Shown in pieces: positions 1-9,470 of a stretch of DNA of 56,998 nt. Positions within the stretch are counted from its first letter, which is position 1. Every line of letters begins with the position of its first letter. Origin of the DNA: an uncultured Pseudomonadales bacterium. Lineage in GTDB: Bacteria > Pseudomonadota > Gammaproteobacteria > Pseudomonadales > Cellvibrionaceae. The DNA lies in the NCBI GenBank assembly GCA_947494095.1, contig CANLTI010000031.1, positions 1 to 56,998 of the forward strand. Direction: 5' to 3'. The position numbers and the translations under genes are program-made. The notes beneath the pieces are model-generated. The model had not been told where the DNA came from. It made no database searches and saw only the letters and a program-made list of their open reading frames with translations.

Positions 1-1
1 A

Positions 2-58
2 CCCAACCAGCCCACACGCTTCATGGATCAACTGCGCGCCTTTATCCGCAGCAAGTAG
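2..58 (+). CDS. 3' end of an unidentified protein (partial)
   Basis: An open frame runs in from the left edge and stops at a TAG, giving 18 residues ending in RAFIRSK. The mix of basic and hydrophobic residues looks like a natural C-terminus. It faintly recalls the ends of LysR-type regulators, but this is too short to assign. The next stretch holds no gene, so this would be the last gene of its transcript. Confidence 0.35.
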   Translation, partial: PNQPTRFMDQLRAFIRSK

Positions 59-1106
59 ATGGTTTACAGCACAGTCGCCTTAAATGATGCCATCGTCAAT
101 GACCTTAGGCGATTTTTGTCACCCCTTGTCGATTTGTGGCGCCTATTGAGAAACTGAGAACTAAGGGGTCAAGTCAAGAATCGATGAATAGCCGGGACAC
201 ACTCGTTTTTTAAAATTATTGGCATACATGCTCCTTTTTGGAAGTACTTGCAGGGACAGGCACTCGCTTTAATACCCTCCCCCCCCAAGCATAACCACTC
301 AAAACTAATATTATTTGGCTTTAACAAACTTACGGATACGCACGCTTAAAACCGTCGGGGATTGATTTCTCAGGCCCTTATGCGTCGGGAACGCGTATGG
401 AGTGCCCATGGATGGCTTGAACGCGCCAGAGAAATCGATACGCGGCGGTGCAACTACTTGCAAGGACAACTACTTGCAAGGACAACTACTTGCAAGGACA
501 GGCACTCGTTTTATTGGCATTCGTTTTATTGACGCTTGGCCCTTACAAACACAGCATTTTGAGCATGAGTATCAAGATTTATTAGCCAAACATCGACAAA
601 GGCCCAAGCGAGCTACCTAAAAACCATCTTCAATAAAACCTTCCAGAATCCCCTACCATTACTCCTGCCCAACTACCCCAAAACTCAATTAACTTATTAT
701 ATTATTTCGAAATTTAAAAGCCAAAAACTCACAGATTTAAGGCAACATAAAAAGCCACCCACACCACGCATTCGGGGCCTTTGGAGGCAGGATGCCGACT
801 AGAGCTACAGGGAAGTACTTGCCGCGTGCCTTGAGTGGGTGGTGTGGGGGCGCTCCACAATAGCAAGGTGATAGCAAGGTGAGGGTGCACCCCATGATGA
901 GTGTTTAATCGCTCTGATTTAAGGCCCACTACTCTCACCCAAAGGAAGTGTTTGGGGGTAGCAATTTATTAGGGTTAGTACGGGCATTAAGGCTGGTTAC
1001 TACCCGTCAAATATTGACCGAATAATCCCCAAACCCCAGCACCATACTACCCACAAGCAAAATTCAAGCTATAATCCGCACCCCCAAAATTGTAAGCGCG
1101 ATAACT
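59..1106. other. Gene-free region with REP-like repeat debris
   Basis: About 1 kb without a convincing gene. The short open frames here (402-620 plus, 729-938 minus) have low-complexity or repeat-derived sequence and no good ribosome binding site. Related blocks recur: the 22 bp at 245-266 match 487-508 with one mismatch, and 802-842 carries a similar core (AGTACTTGCCGCGTGCC). An 11-bp unit (ATAGCAAGGTG) is duplicated near 861-882. These blocks resemble the repeats that surround REP-associated tyrosine transposase genes in gammaproteobacteria. No such transposase is visible here, so this may be the remains of such a locus. Confidence 0.45.
451..498. repeat. Tandem repeat, 3 x 16 bp
   Basis: Three exact, adjacent copies of CAACTACTTGCAAGGA fill these 48 bp. 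The array then runs into GGCACTCG, which also follows the single diverged copy near 245. The period is not a multiple of three, which argues against a coding role for the overlapping 72-codon open frame. Confidence 0.85.
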
Positions 1107-1925
1107 ATGCAAGGCACTCTTAAAAAAATGGTGTCATCTTTAGATGACAACCAAAACGTTATTTACCAACTCCCGGTCGGCGATCAGTTATTGGCGCTTA
1201 ACCCATTGATTGGTCAAACGATCAAAATTACTCATACCGGCACAATAAGCTGCAGCCACTGTGGCAAAAAAACCAAAAAAAGCTACAGCCAAGGCCATTG
1301 CTACCCCTGCATGCAAAAGCTAGCCAGCTGCGATATGTGCATTATGAAACCCGAAACCTGCCACTACGCACAAGGCACTTGCCGCGAGCCTAGTTGGGGT
1401 GAGCAAAATTGTTTTGTGCCGCACTATGTGTACCTATCAAATACATCGGGTATTAAAGTGGGCATTACCCGCCACACGCAATTACCCACCCGCTGGATAG
1501 ACCAAGGCGCCACACAAGGGCTGCCTATTTTTAAAGTCAAAACACGCTTTGTTTCGGGATTAGTGGAGGTGGCGCTGGCAAAATTAGTGGCCGATAAAAC
1601 CCACTGGCAAGCCATGCTAAAAGGCAATAATGAAGATGTAGACCTAAATGCAAAAGCAGGTGAGCTTATTCCTTTAATAGCCGATGCCTTAGCCGATATT
1701 ACAAAAACCCATGGCGATGATGCGATAGAGCCATTACAAGAGGTCATTCAGGCTATTCACTACCCAATAAATGACTTTCCTAAAAAAGTAAAATCGTACA
1801 ACTTTGATAAAAAGCCAGAAATTAACGATACTTTAGTTGGCATTAAAGGGCAGTATTTAATCTTTGAAAACGCCGTCATCAATATGCGTAAATTCACCTC
1901 GTACGAGATTGTTATTGAAGCCTAA
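1107..1925 (+). CDS. DUF2797 family protein
   Basis: 272 residues starting at an ATG. The N-terminal third holds paired cysteines (CSHCGKK near residue 48, then CYPC, CDMC, CHYAQGTC), which look like a metal-binding cluster. The middle part carries VYLSNTSGIKVGITR followed by TRWIDQGA, which recalls the start of a GIY-YIG fold. This order, cysteine cluster then GIY-YIG-like segment, is that of the DUF2797 family, whose biochemical role is not known to me. The gene stands alone, facing the converging srkA-like gene. No terminator is obvious in the 91-bp gap. Confidence 0.8.
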   Translation: MQGTLKKMVSSLDDNQNVIYQLPVGDQLLALNPLIGQTIKITHTGTISCSHCGKKTKKSYSQGHCYPCMQKLASCDMCIMKPETCHYAQGTCREPSWGEQNCFVPHYVYLSNTSGIKVGITRHTQLPTRWIDQGATQGLPIFKVKTRFVSGLVEVALAKLVADKTHWQAMLKGNNEDVDLNAKAGELIPLIADALADITKTHGDDAIEPLQEVIQAIHYPINDFPKKVKSYNFDKKPEINDTLVGIKGQYLIFENAVINMRKFTSYEIVIEA

Positions 1926-2016
1926 AGCCTAATAAGCCTCAATAACTTTTGTGCCCTACAGCCTTGGCCTCTATTTTGGCCGCTGTGCTCGTGCGGGCAA
2001 CCCACAACCGCTCGCT

Positions 2017-3048
2017 TTAATTACCTAACGATAATTTAAGCGAGGGTTGATCTAAGGCAAACAACTGCTCGCGCAGCTCATTAATATGCTCGGCCCAATA
2101 GCGCTCGGTGTTAAACCAAGGAAAGTGCATAGGAAAGGCAGGGTCGTTCCAGCGGCGCGCCAACCACGCGGCATAATGCATTAAGCGCAATGTACGCAAG
2201 CTCTCGATTAAACCTAACTCTTTAGGTTTAAATTCGCAAAACATTTCATAGCCATCAATTAAATTGGCTAATTGAATACTTTGGCGATCGGGCTCACCCG
2301 ACAGCAACATCCATAAATCTTGTACGGCTGGGCCATTGCGGGCGTCATCTAAGTCAACAAAATTAGGGTGATCATCGCGCCACAAAATATTACCTGGGTG
2401 GCAATCACCATGTAAGCGAATGGGGGTATATTCGATCAGATCAAAACGTTCGCGTATTTTTTGCAGTAACTGGGTAGTAATGGTTTGGTAAGCGTCTAAT
2501 AGCGTATTAGGGATAAAATTATGGCTCAGCAAGTATTCACAGCTGCGCTCACCAAAGCTTTGCATATCTAATGTTGGGCGATGCTCGAAGGGGTGCAACT
2601 GGCCTAAAGCATGAATACGCCCCAACGACTGGCCCAAGGTATAAATGGTGTCTTCGCAATCGAGCTCGGGGGCGCGGCCGCCGCGGCGCGGGAACAACGC
2701 AAAGTCGTAGCCTTGGTAATTAAAGAGTGTTTGGCCTTGCACCTCGAGCGGTACAACAACCGGTACCTCGTTAACCGCCAACTCTAAGCTAAAGGCATGC
2801 TCTTCTAGTATTTGCGCTTGGCTCCAGCGGTTAGGCCGGTAAAACTTAGCAATTAAAGGGTCGCTGTCTTCTACACCCACTTGGTATACGCGGTTTTCGT
2901 AGCTATTGAGCGGGTAAATGCGTGCATCACTCATAAACCCTAGTGACTCAAAAGCATCCAGCACAAAGTCTGGCGTCATTTTATGAAAAGGGGCTTCACT
3001 GGGGTCTGGTTGGGCTGGGCTTACAACCTCGTCTTCTAACTTATTCAT
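2017..3048 (-). CDS. srkA: Stress response kinase A (SrkA/RdoA, YihE family)
   Basis: 343 residues of an aminoglycoside-phosphotransferase-fold protein kinase. The catalytic segment LHGDCHPGNILWRDD has the Brenner-type HGDxHxxN, and VDLDDARNGPAVQDLW supplies the metal-binding acidic residues, as in E. coli SrkA. The family is cytosolic, phosphorylates Ser/Thr and opposes stress-induced death by Cpx and MazF pathways. The frame stays open upstream to a TTG at 3102, but the ATG at 3048 gives the family length and begins MNKLEDEVV. No dsbA follows, unlike in enterobacteria. Assignment rests on motifs and length. Confidence 0.85.
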   Translation of the reverse strand: MNKLEDEVVSPAQPDPSEAPFHKMTPDFVLDAFESLGFMSDARIYPLNSYENRVYQVGVEDSDPLIAKFYRPNRWSQAQILEEHAFSLELAVNEVPVVVPLEVQGQTLFNYQGYDFALFPRRGGRAPELDCEDTIYTLGQSLGRIHALGQLHPFEHRPTLDMQSFGERSCEYLLSHNFIPNTLLDAYQTITTQLLQKIRERFDLIEYTPIRLHGDCHPGNILWRDDHPNFVDLDDARNGPAVQDLWMLLSGEPDRQSIQLANLIDGYEMFCEFKPKELGLIESLRTLRLMHYAAWLARRWNDPAFPMHFPWFNTERYWAEHINELREQLFALDQPSLKLSLGN

Positions 3049-3422
3049 TGAGCTTACGCCTGCCTTAACAATTGGCTGTGCAGTATAGCAACTCACAGCC
3101 AATAGCTATGCATTAAAACAGACTATTGCCAGTCACGCCTAAAGCCACATTGGGGCGCTCCAGTGGCTAATACACCAAAAATAAATCAGGTAAAGCACCT
3201 ATAGGCTTCCAACTTTACGGTTCATGCCTACACTTATTGAGAGTGCACGCTAAGGTCACTTTAAGGTACTAGAACGTTGAGGCAAAGCAAGTATTGAGGC
3301 ATAACACACTGAGCATGCAAACGCCAAGGGAGCAAAACAGCGATTTGGGGCAGCGCGTATCTACACGACGCACCCATGACTTGGGCCTGCGCTTAGCCAA
3401 TGCGGCGAGCGTATGGGTGTTT

Positions 3423-6400
3423 ATGCGTACGACCCTCATCTTTCGTACTATCCTCATCTGCAGCCTCGGGATACCCCCGCTACTACACACGCAGGCCTAT
3501 GCCAACACTGCTCGCTCGGCGGCCGCTACAACAACACAAACACGCGCTGGCGGCCCGTTAAGTCGCGCGGTAAAACAACAAGTGGCACCTCATACTCAGC
3601 CCGCCTCGCTGCGCTTTAAGCGCCTGTTATATAACGAAAACGAACGCGGCGGATCATTGCAAACGGTGCACGCCATACAGCAAGATCAAAACGGCTTTAT
3701 GTGGCTAGGTGGCGAGCATGGGTTGGCGCGCTTTGATGGCCATACGCTTAAACACTACCAACACAACCCCGAAGACAGCCACAGCCTAGCAAGTAATGCC
3801 GTACTCGATATTGCCATAGACCACGATGGGGTTTTATGGCTAGCCACAAGCGCAGGGCTCAGCCGTTACAACCCTAAAACCGATAACTTTATTAACAGCA
3901 AACACCAAGGCCCTTATCAGCACACGTTAATTGCCCAATCGCTCAATAGCTTAACGGTTACCGCCGATAACACTTTATTAATCGGTGGCAGCGAAGGTTT
4001 TGCAATATTACAGCCCTCGCGCACAAAACTGGTACTTTATAGCCCCAGCCAACCGGCACCTTATACATTACCAACAACCTCAATTTATACCACCTATAGC
4101 GATAGTGACGGCACCTATTGGCTAGGATCAACAAGCGCTGGGTTATTAAAACTCAGCGATGCCAACGGTCAGCCTCGGTTTACGCAATTTAGCCACGTAG
4201 CCAATAGCAACAACGGGCCCGCTCACAACCACATCACTAGCATTATGCGCGACCATCGAGGTTTTTTATGGCTTAGTACGCTTGGCGGCGGAGTGTCGCG
4301 CTTTGACGACAGCAGCCATACCTTTTATCACTACAAATATGACGCACAAAACCCCAATAGTTTGGGCGGCGATACCGTGTGGAATATTATGCAAGACAAA
4401 CAGCATAATATTTGGCTAGCGGTTGACCATGGGGGGCTCAACCGGTACAACCCTAAAACCGATGACTTCACACGCTTTACACACAACCCTTACAAAAATA
4501 ACAGTTTAATTAACGATAGCGTACGGAGTATTTACCAAGACCGTGTAGGGGATTTATGGGTAGGCACTTACCCTGTTGGTATTAACTTACTCGATGTATC
4601 AGCTCAAAACTTTGAGCACATCACTCACACCACAGGCGACTCTAATAGCCTGAGTGACTCCGCCATTTTATCGATCAAGCAAAGCCAGTATGGGCACCTA
4701 TGGATAGGGACCGAAGGCGGGCTTAACGCCTATAACCCAAGCACTCAGGTGAACCGGCAGTATTTAGCCCAGCCAGGCAACCCCCACGCGCTGCAATTTA
4801 ATGCCGTTTTAGATACCGCCGAGCAAAATAACGGCGACCTATGGGTAGGCACGTGGTCTGGCGGCCTACATAAGCTGAATGCCAACACTCAGCATTTCAC
4901 GCAATACCTACCCGATGGTACCGCCCCTATCAAAATGCCCGCCAGCGCAAATACCTCAGCCCCTATCATCGGTAACAGCATTAATAGTGCTTATATTTGG
5001 AGTGTGGTTATTGATGGCGAGTATTTATGGATAGGCACCGAAACCGGAGGGCTCAATCAATATCATTTTAATACTCAGCAGTTTCGTTATTTTTTACCCA
5101 ATGCGCCCGCTAATGATCGGCAGGTTTCACACCCACATATTAAAAGTATTATTAAAGACCATGCGGGTTTTATTTGGTTGGGTACACTGGGCGGGCTTGA
5201 CAAGCTCGACCCTAAAACTTACAAAATTGAACACTTTTATCACAACCCTAACAATCACAACTCTATCATTCACAACCGCATTGCCAGTTTATTTGAAGAT
5301 AGCCAGCATAATATTTGGCTGGGTACGCAAGGCGGCGGGATAACAATTATTGATAAAACACGGCAAAAGTTTACTCACATCACGACCGAGCAAGGCCTGC
5401 CCTCTGGCCATGTTGTGAGTATTACAGAAGATGCGCAAGGCAATATATGGGCATTAACCGATAGTGGCATTGCCTGCATACACCCCAACAAAACTATCAC
5501 CACACTACAAAAAAGCCACGGCTTAAGCAGTAATAACTTTAAACGCAATACAGTATTTTTTGATAATAAAGAAACCCTGTATGCCGGAGCAACCAACGGC
5601 ATTACGCGCTTCAAGCCCCAATACCTATTGCAGCATAAAGCAGCCATTATTGACCAGCCACAACAAGCGGTTATTACGCAATTAAAAATTGCCAATGAAG
5701 TGGTGACCCAAGGCCATATTAACAGCCCGCTCAGTCGCAGTATTAGCACCACAAAATACCTAAAGCTCAACCACCAGCAAAACATTATTGAATTAAGTTT
5801 TTCGGCTTTTAATTTTGTATCGCCCAACCTTATTCACTACCGCTATCGGCTCAATGGCTTTGATAAAAGCTGGCGCGAAACCCACGATACCCCTTCGGCT
5901 ATTTATACCAATTTACCCTCGGGTAAATACACCTTTGAGCTGCAAGCGAGCAATACACAAATGCAGTGGCCACTTAGCCGCACCACGCTCGCCATACATA
6001 TAGCGCCGCCGCCGTGGCTAACCCCTTGGGCTTATGCCGGTTATATTGTTTTATTTTTGGCTGTTATGAATTTATTATGGCGCTATAAAAGCAAGCAATT
6101 AGAGCTGCAAAAAGAGCAAACTATTAATAGCCAACTCATAAAACTCGACAAAATGAAAGATGCCTTTTTAGCCAACACCTCGCATGAATTACGCACACCA
6201 CTTAATGGCATTATTGGCCTAGCCGAAAGCTTGCGAGACGAGCTACATACGCAACTTAGCACAGCCCAGCACCACACATTTACCATGATTATTCAAAGTG
6301 GCTTACGCTTATCACATTTAGTGAACGATATTTTAGATATGTCGAAGCTGGGCAAACAAGAAATTATATTGCACAAAAGCCACGTCAATTTGTACGCCTT

Positions 6401-7499
6401 AGCGCAAACCAGTATCGCTTTAGTAAAGCCTTTAATTGGGCGCAAACCCTTAAACATCATCAATAACATTGCACAAAATTTACCGCCAGCCCATGCCGAT
6501 AGCAATCGACTACAGCAAGTTTTTTTAAACCTATTAAGCAATGCCATCAAATACAGCGAGCAAGGCACAATCACACTCGAGGCCAAACAACATAGTCCGC
6601 AACAACATAGCTCGCAACAACATAGCGCACAACAACTGCATATTAGTATTCACGATACGGGGGTTGGCATCAGCGCAGAGCATTGCGATAGTATTTTTGA
6701 GTCGTTTAATCAAGTTAACAATGAAGACACTCGCGAAGAAGGCACAGGGCTAGGCCTAAGTATCACCAAAAAGCTCATAGAGCTGCACGGCGGTACAATT
6801 ACCCTAACCTCCAAAGTGGGCTGCGGCAGCACGTTTACCTTTACCCTTTGCGCGGCGCAACATCAAGCCGGTACGTGCCCCGCAGCAACATCCACGCCTG
6901 CGTCATCGGCAGTACTACAAGAACAGCAACAAGCACTACAAACGCTACAAGAACAACAAGAACTACAAGAACCACAAGAACTACAAGTACAAGCAGCAAC
7001 ACTCACACACGAGGCCAACCACCAAACCCCTACTCAAAATACGCCAGCAACACCTGCGCCCAGTGGCGCTAATGCATCGCAATTACTCAAAAGTACGGCG
7101 CCAAGCTACGCAGCCGACACCACCATATTATGTGTCGATGATAACAGCGTAAACCTTATGGTCTTAACGGCTATTCTCAAGCTGCATAATTACAAAACGC
7201 TAGAGGCCAGCAGCGGGCCTGAAGCCCTCACATTGCTAGAATCAAACCCCGATATCAGCCTGATTGTTTTGGATGTTATGATGCCTAAAATGACCGGCTA
7301 CCAAGCCTGTGAGATTATTCGCCAGACCCGGCCTATCCATAAACTGCCTATTATCTTTTTAACAGCAAAAGATATAGACACCGAAATAGCACGAGGCTTT
7401 TTAGCCGGCGGCAACGACTTTGCCACCAAGCCTGTTCAAAAAGCTATCTTGCTGGCACGCATTAAAGTATTACTGGATATGGTTCGCGGCAACCAATAA
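3423..7499 (+). CDS. Hybrid sensor histidine kinase with two-component beta-propeller and receiver domain
   Basis: About 1358 residues. A signal peptide (MRTTLIFRTILICSLGIPPLL) is followed by a long periplasmic propeller (about residues 58-733) made of repeats such as GFMWLGGEHGLARFD and NIWLGTQGGG, then a Y_Y_Y domain (about 790-855) and one membrane helix (about 868-886). Inside the cell come HisKA with SHELRTP (His921), a HATPase domain (NLLSNAIKYS, DTGVGI, GTGLGLS), a glutamine-rich linker and a receiver domain with Asp1284 in LDVMMP. No DNA-binding domain follows, so a separate output partner is needed. Such sensors often detect polysaccharide fragments; that role is inference here. The frame is open to a TTG at 3294 and an ATG at 3315; 3423 is preferred because it opens the signal peptide. 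Confidence 0.88.
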   Translation: MRTTLIFRTILICSLGIPPLLHTQAYANTARSAAATTTQTRAGGPLSRAVKQQVAPHTQPASLRFKRLLYNENERGGSLQTVHAIQQDQNGFMWLGGEHGLARFDGHTLKHYQHNPEDSHSLASNAVLDIAIDHDGVLWLATSAGLSRYNPKTDNFINSKHQGPYQHTLIAQSLNSLTVTADNTLLIGGSEGFAILQPSRTKLVLYSPSQPAPYTLPTTSIYTTYSDSDGTYWLGSTSAGLLKLSDANGQPRFTQFSHVANSNNGPAHNHITSIMRDHRGFLWLSTLGGGVSRFDDSSHTFYHYKYDAQNPNSLGGDTVWNIMQDKQHNIWLAVDHGGLNRYNPKTDDFTRFTHNPYKNNSLINDSVRSIYQDRVGDLWVGTYPVGINLLDVSAQNFEHITHTTGDSNSLSDSAILSIKQSQYGHLWIGTEGGLNAYNPSTQVNRQYLAQPGNPHALQFNAVLDTAEQNNGDLWVGTWSGGLHKLNANTQHFTQYLPDGTAPIKMPASANTSAPIIGNSINSAYIWSVVIDGEYLWIGTETGGLNQYHFNTQQFRYFLPNAPANDRQVSHPHIKSIIKDHAGFIWLGTLGGLDKLDPKTYKIEHFYHNPNNHNSIIHNRIASLFEDSQHNIWLGTQGGGITIIDKTRQKFTHITTEQGLPSGHVVSITEDAQGNIWALTDSGIACIHPNKTITTLQKSHGLSSNNFKRNTVFFDNKETLYAGATNGITRFKPQYLLQHKAAIIDQPQQAVITQLKIANEVVTQGHINSPLSRSISTTKYLKLNHQQNIIELSFSAFNFVSPNLIHYRYRLNGFDKSWRETHDTPSAIYTNLPSGKYTFELQASNTQMQWPLSRTTLAIHIAPPPWLTPWAYAGYIVLFLAVMNLLWRYKSKQLELQKEQTINSQLIKLDKMKDAFLANTSHELRTPLNGIIGLAESLRDELHTQLSTAQHHTFTMIIQSGLRLSHLVNDILDMSKLGKQEIILHKSHVNLYALAQTSIALVKPLIGRKPLNIINNIAQNLPPAHADSNRLQQVFLNLLSNAIKYSEQGTITLEAKQHSPQQHSSQQHSAQQLHISIHDTGVGISAEHCDSIFESFNQVNNEDTREEGTGLGLSITKKLIELHGGTITLTSKVGCGSTFTFTLCAAQHQAGTCPAATSTPASSAVLQEQQQALQTLQEQQELQEPQELQVQAATLTHEANHQTPTQNTPATPAPSGANASQLLKSTAPSYAADTTILCVDDNSVNLMVLTAILKLHNYKTLEASSGPEALTLLESNPDISLIVLDVMMPKMTGYQACEIIRQTRPIHKLPIIFLTAKDIDTEIARGFLAGGNDFATKPVQKAILLARIKVLLDMVRGNQ

Positions 7500-7641
7500 T
7501 CCTTCTAATCGAATGATTAAGTCGGTCAATTTTCCATAGGTAGGTTCAGCCGCAGCAAACTTAATGATACACTTGTCGCCATTTTTGGCGTATGGCTGAA
7601 CGACTGCCTACGTAACCACCACAACCGCGGTAGACGTGAAA

Positions 7642-8592
7642 ATGAATTTAAATTACCTCAGTTTTGAACAAGATATTGCTAAGTTTGAAGGTCAAATTGC
7701 CGAACTTAAACTCGCCAGCACCGATCAAGACGTCGACATTTCTGACGAGATTAACAGCCTTAAGCAAAAGCTAAAAAAGGAAACCGAGAGCATCTACAAA
7801 AATTTAAGCCCTTGGCAAGTTGTTCAGGTTGCCCGCCACCCACAGCGCCCTTACACCAGCGACTACATCAAGCTAATGGTTGACGACTGGGATGAGCTGC
7901 ACGGTGACCGTCACTTTGGCGATGATTCAGCGATTATCGGCGGTATTGGCCGCATTAATGGCCGTAGCGTTATGATTATCGGCGAAGAAAAAGGCCGTAC
8001 CGTTACCGAAAAAGTCTCGCGTAATTTTGGTATGCCTCGCCCAGAGGGCTACCGTAAAGCCTTGCGCCTCATGGAAATGGCCGAGCGCTTTCAATTACCA
8101 ATCATCACACTCATTGATACCCCTGGAGCCTACCCCGGTATTGACAGTGAAGAGCGTGGCATTAGTGAGGCGATTGCGCAAAACTTGGCAGTCATGAGCC
8201 GTTTGCGCACACCCATTGTTTGCACGGTTATTGGCGAGGGCTCATCCGGTGGGGCACTGGCTATTGGCGTGGGTGACCATCTCAATATGCTGCAATACTC
8301 GACGTATTTTGTTATTTCGCCTGAAGGTTGTGCCAATATTATTTGGAAGACTGTCGAGAAGGCGCCACTTGCAGCCGAAGCCATGGGCGTTACCTCAAGC
8401 AAGCTTGAAGATTTAGGCATTATTGATGAAACAATCCCCGAGCCACTCGGCGGCGCGCACCGCGACCCAGCTATGATGGCCGAGGCCCTTAAAGAGCGCC
8501 TCAGCAAACAGTTAGACGAGCTTTGCGCTGTTGACCCCGATGAACTACTAGCCAAGCGCTATGAGCGCCTTATGAGCTATGGCAACGAATAG
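7642..8592 (+). CDS. accA: Acetyl-CoA carboxylase carboxyltransferase subunit alpha
   Basis: 316 residues. AccA with AccD transfers the carboxyl group from biotin on AccB to acetyl-CoA, giving malonyl-CoA, the first committed step of fatty acid synthesis in the cytosol. The N-terminus [16 protein letters not shown] and the segments [20 protein letters not shown] and [15 protein letters not shown] match the family closely, and the length is normal (E. coli 319). An in-frame GTG lies two codons upstream at 7636; the ATG fits family starts better. A strong terminator follows, so the gene is probably monocistronic. The usual neighbours dnaE and tilS are absent. Confidence 0.97.
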   Translation: MNLNYLSFEQDIAKFEGQIAELKLASTDQDVDISDEINSLKQKLKKETESIYKNLSPWQVVQVARHPQRPYTSDYIKLMVDDWDELHGDRHFGDDSAIIGGIGRINGRSVMIIGEEKGRTVTEKVSRNFGMPRPEGYRKALRLMEMAERFQLPIITLIDTPGAYPGIDSEERGISEAIAQNLAVMSRLRTPIVCTVIGEGSSGGALAIGVGDHLNMLQYSTYFVISPEGCANIIWKTVEKAPLAAEAMGVTSSKLEDLGIIDETIPEPLGGAHRDPAMMAEALKERLSKQLDELCAVDPDELLAKRYERLMSYGNE

Positions 8593-8610
8593 TATGTTTG
8601 TGCAGCTGCA

Positions 8611-8638
8611 AAAAAACGCCCTGAGGGGCGTTTTTTTT
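8611..8638 (+). terminator. Rho-independent terminator of accA
   Basis: The stem CGCCC/GGGCG (8617-8621 with 8626-8630), extended by six A-T pairs, closes a TGAG loop and runs into eight T. It lies 18 bp after the accA stop. Confidence 0.9.
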
Positions 8639-8798
8639 GGGTGGCGCTTTTTTGAACAGCGTTTTTTTGCACGGCAATTTAGCTTTGCCACTGAGTCTAA
8701 CTTGATACAATTTACCATACCTATTAAGCGTCATATTTTACTGTATAAATACGCTTTAACTCATAAAGTACTCTCATCACCCGATAAAGGAAAATGAC

Positions 8799-9470
8799 AT
8801 GCATATTGTAATTACTGGCGCTAACCGTGGTATTGGCCTTGCCTTTGCTAAAAGCTATCGCGCACAAGGGCACCAAGTGACCGCTATTTGCCGCCAAAGC
8901 TCACCCGAGCTAGAAGCCACCGAGGCCGATATTATCGAAGGCATTGATGTGACTCATGATGACGCGCCCGCGAGCATTGCCGCTATGCTACAAGGAATTT
9001 TAGGCGGCGAAACTATTGACATCCTTATTAATAACGCCGGCATACTGCGCGGCGAATCATTAGAGAATATGGACACTCAAACTATTCAAGCACAGTTTAC
9101 AACTAACGCACTCGCGCCTCTAGCGGTCACTCATGCCTTGCTACCACTACTCAAAAGCGGCAGCAAAATTGCGTTAATTACCAGCCGCATGGGCTCTATT
9201 GCCGATAACGGCTCAGGTAATTACTACGGTTATCGCATGTCTAAAGCTGCACTCAATGCAGCGGGTAAGTCGCTCGCTATGGATTTAAAAGGTCAGGGTA
9301 TTAACGTGGCCATTTTGCACCCCGGCATGGTGCAAACCGATATGATTAACCACGCAGGCGATATTACCGCCGATACCGCTGCCGAGCGCCTAATGGCCCG
9401 CATTGCCGAGCTGACTAACGATAATACCGGTACTTTTTGGCACTCTAATGGTGAAGTATTACCTTGGTAA
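8799..9470 (+). CDS. Short-chain dehydrogenase/reductase (SDR)
   Basis: 223 residues, a classical SDR with a Rossmann fold. The cofactor motif TGANRGIG is at residues 7-14, NNAG near 79, and the catalytic pair lies in YGYRMSKAA, with a serine in LITSRMGS. The substrate cannot be told from the sequence; close relatives are annotated as C-factor-like or simply SDR oxidoreductases. An AAGGA ribosome binding site lies just upstream of the ATG. The stop overlaps the start of the following glycosyltransferase gene, so the two are probably co-transcribed and translationally coupled. Confidence 0.9.
   Translation: MHIVITGANRGIGLAFAKSYRAQGHQVTAICRQSSPELEATEADIIEGIDVTHDDAPASIAAMLQGILGGETIDILINNAGILRGESLENMDTQTIQAQFTTNALAPLAVTHALLPLLKSGSKIALITSRMGSIADNGSGNYYGYRMSKAALNAAGKSLAMDLKGQGINVAILHPGMVQTDMINHAGDITADTAAERLMARIAELTNDNTGTFWHSNGEVLPW

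Noticed and set aside
402..620. 72-codon open frame on the plus strand
   Set aside because: It runs through a 3 x 16-bp tandem repeat, has no ribosome binding site, and its sequence resembles no protein family I know.
8579..8797. Small gene between accA and the SDR gene
   Set aside because: It overlaps the accA end and crosses the terminator; its codons follow the hairpin and AT-rich promoter region.
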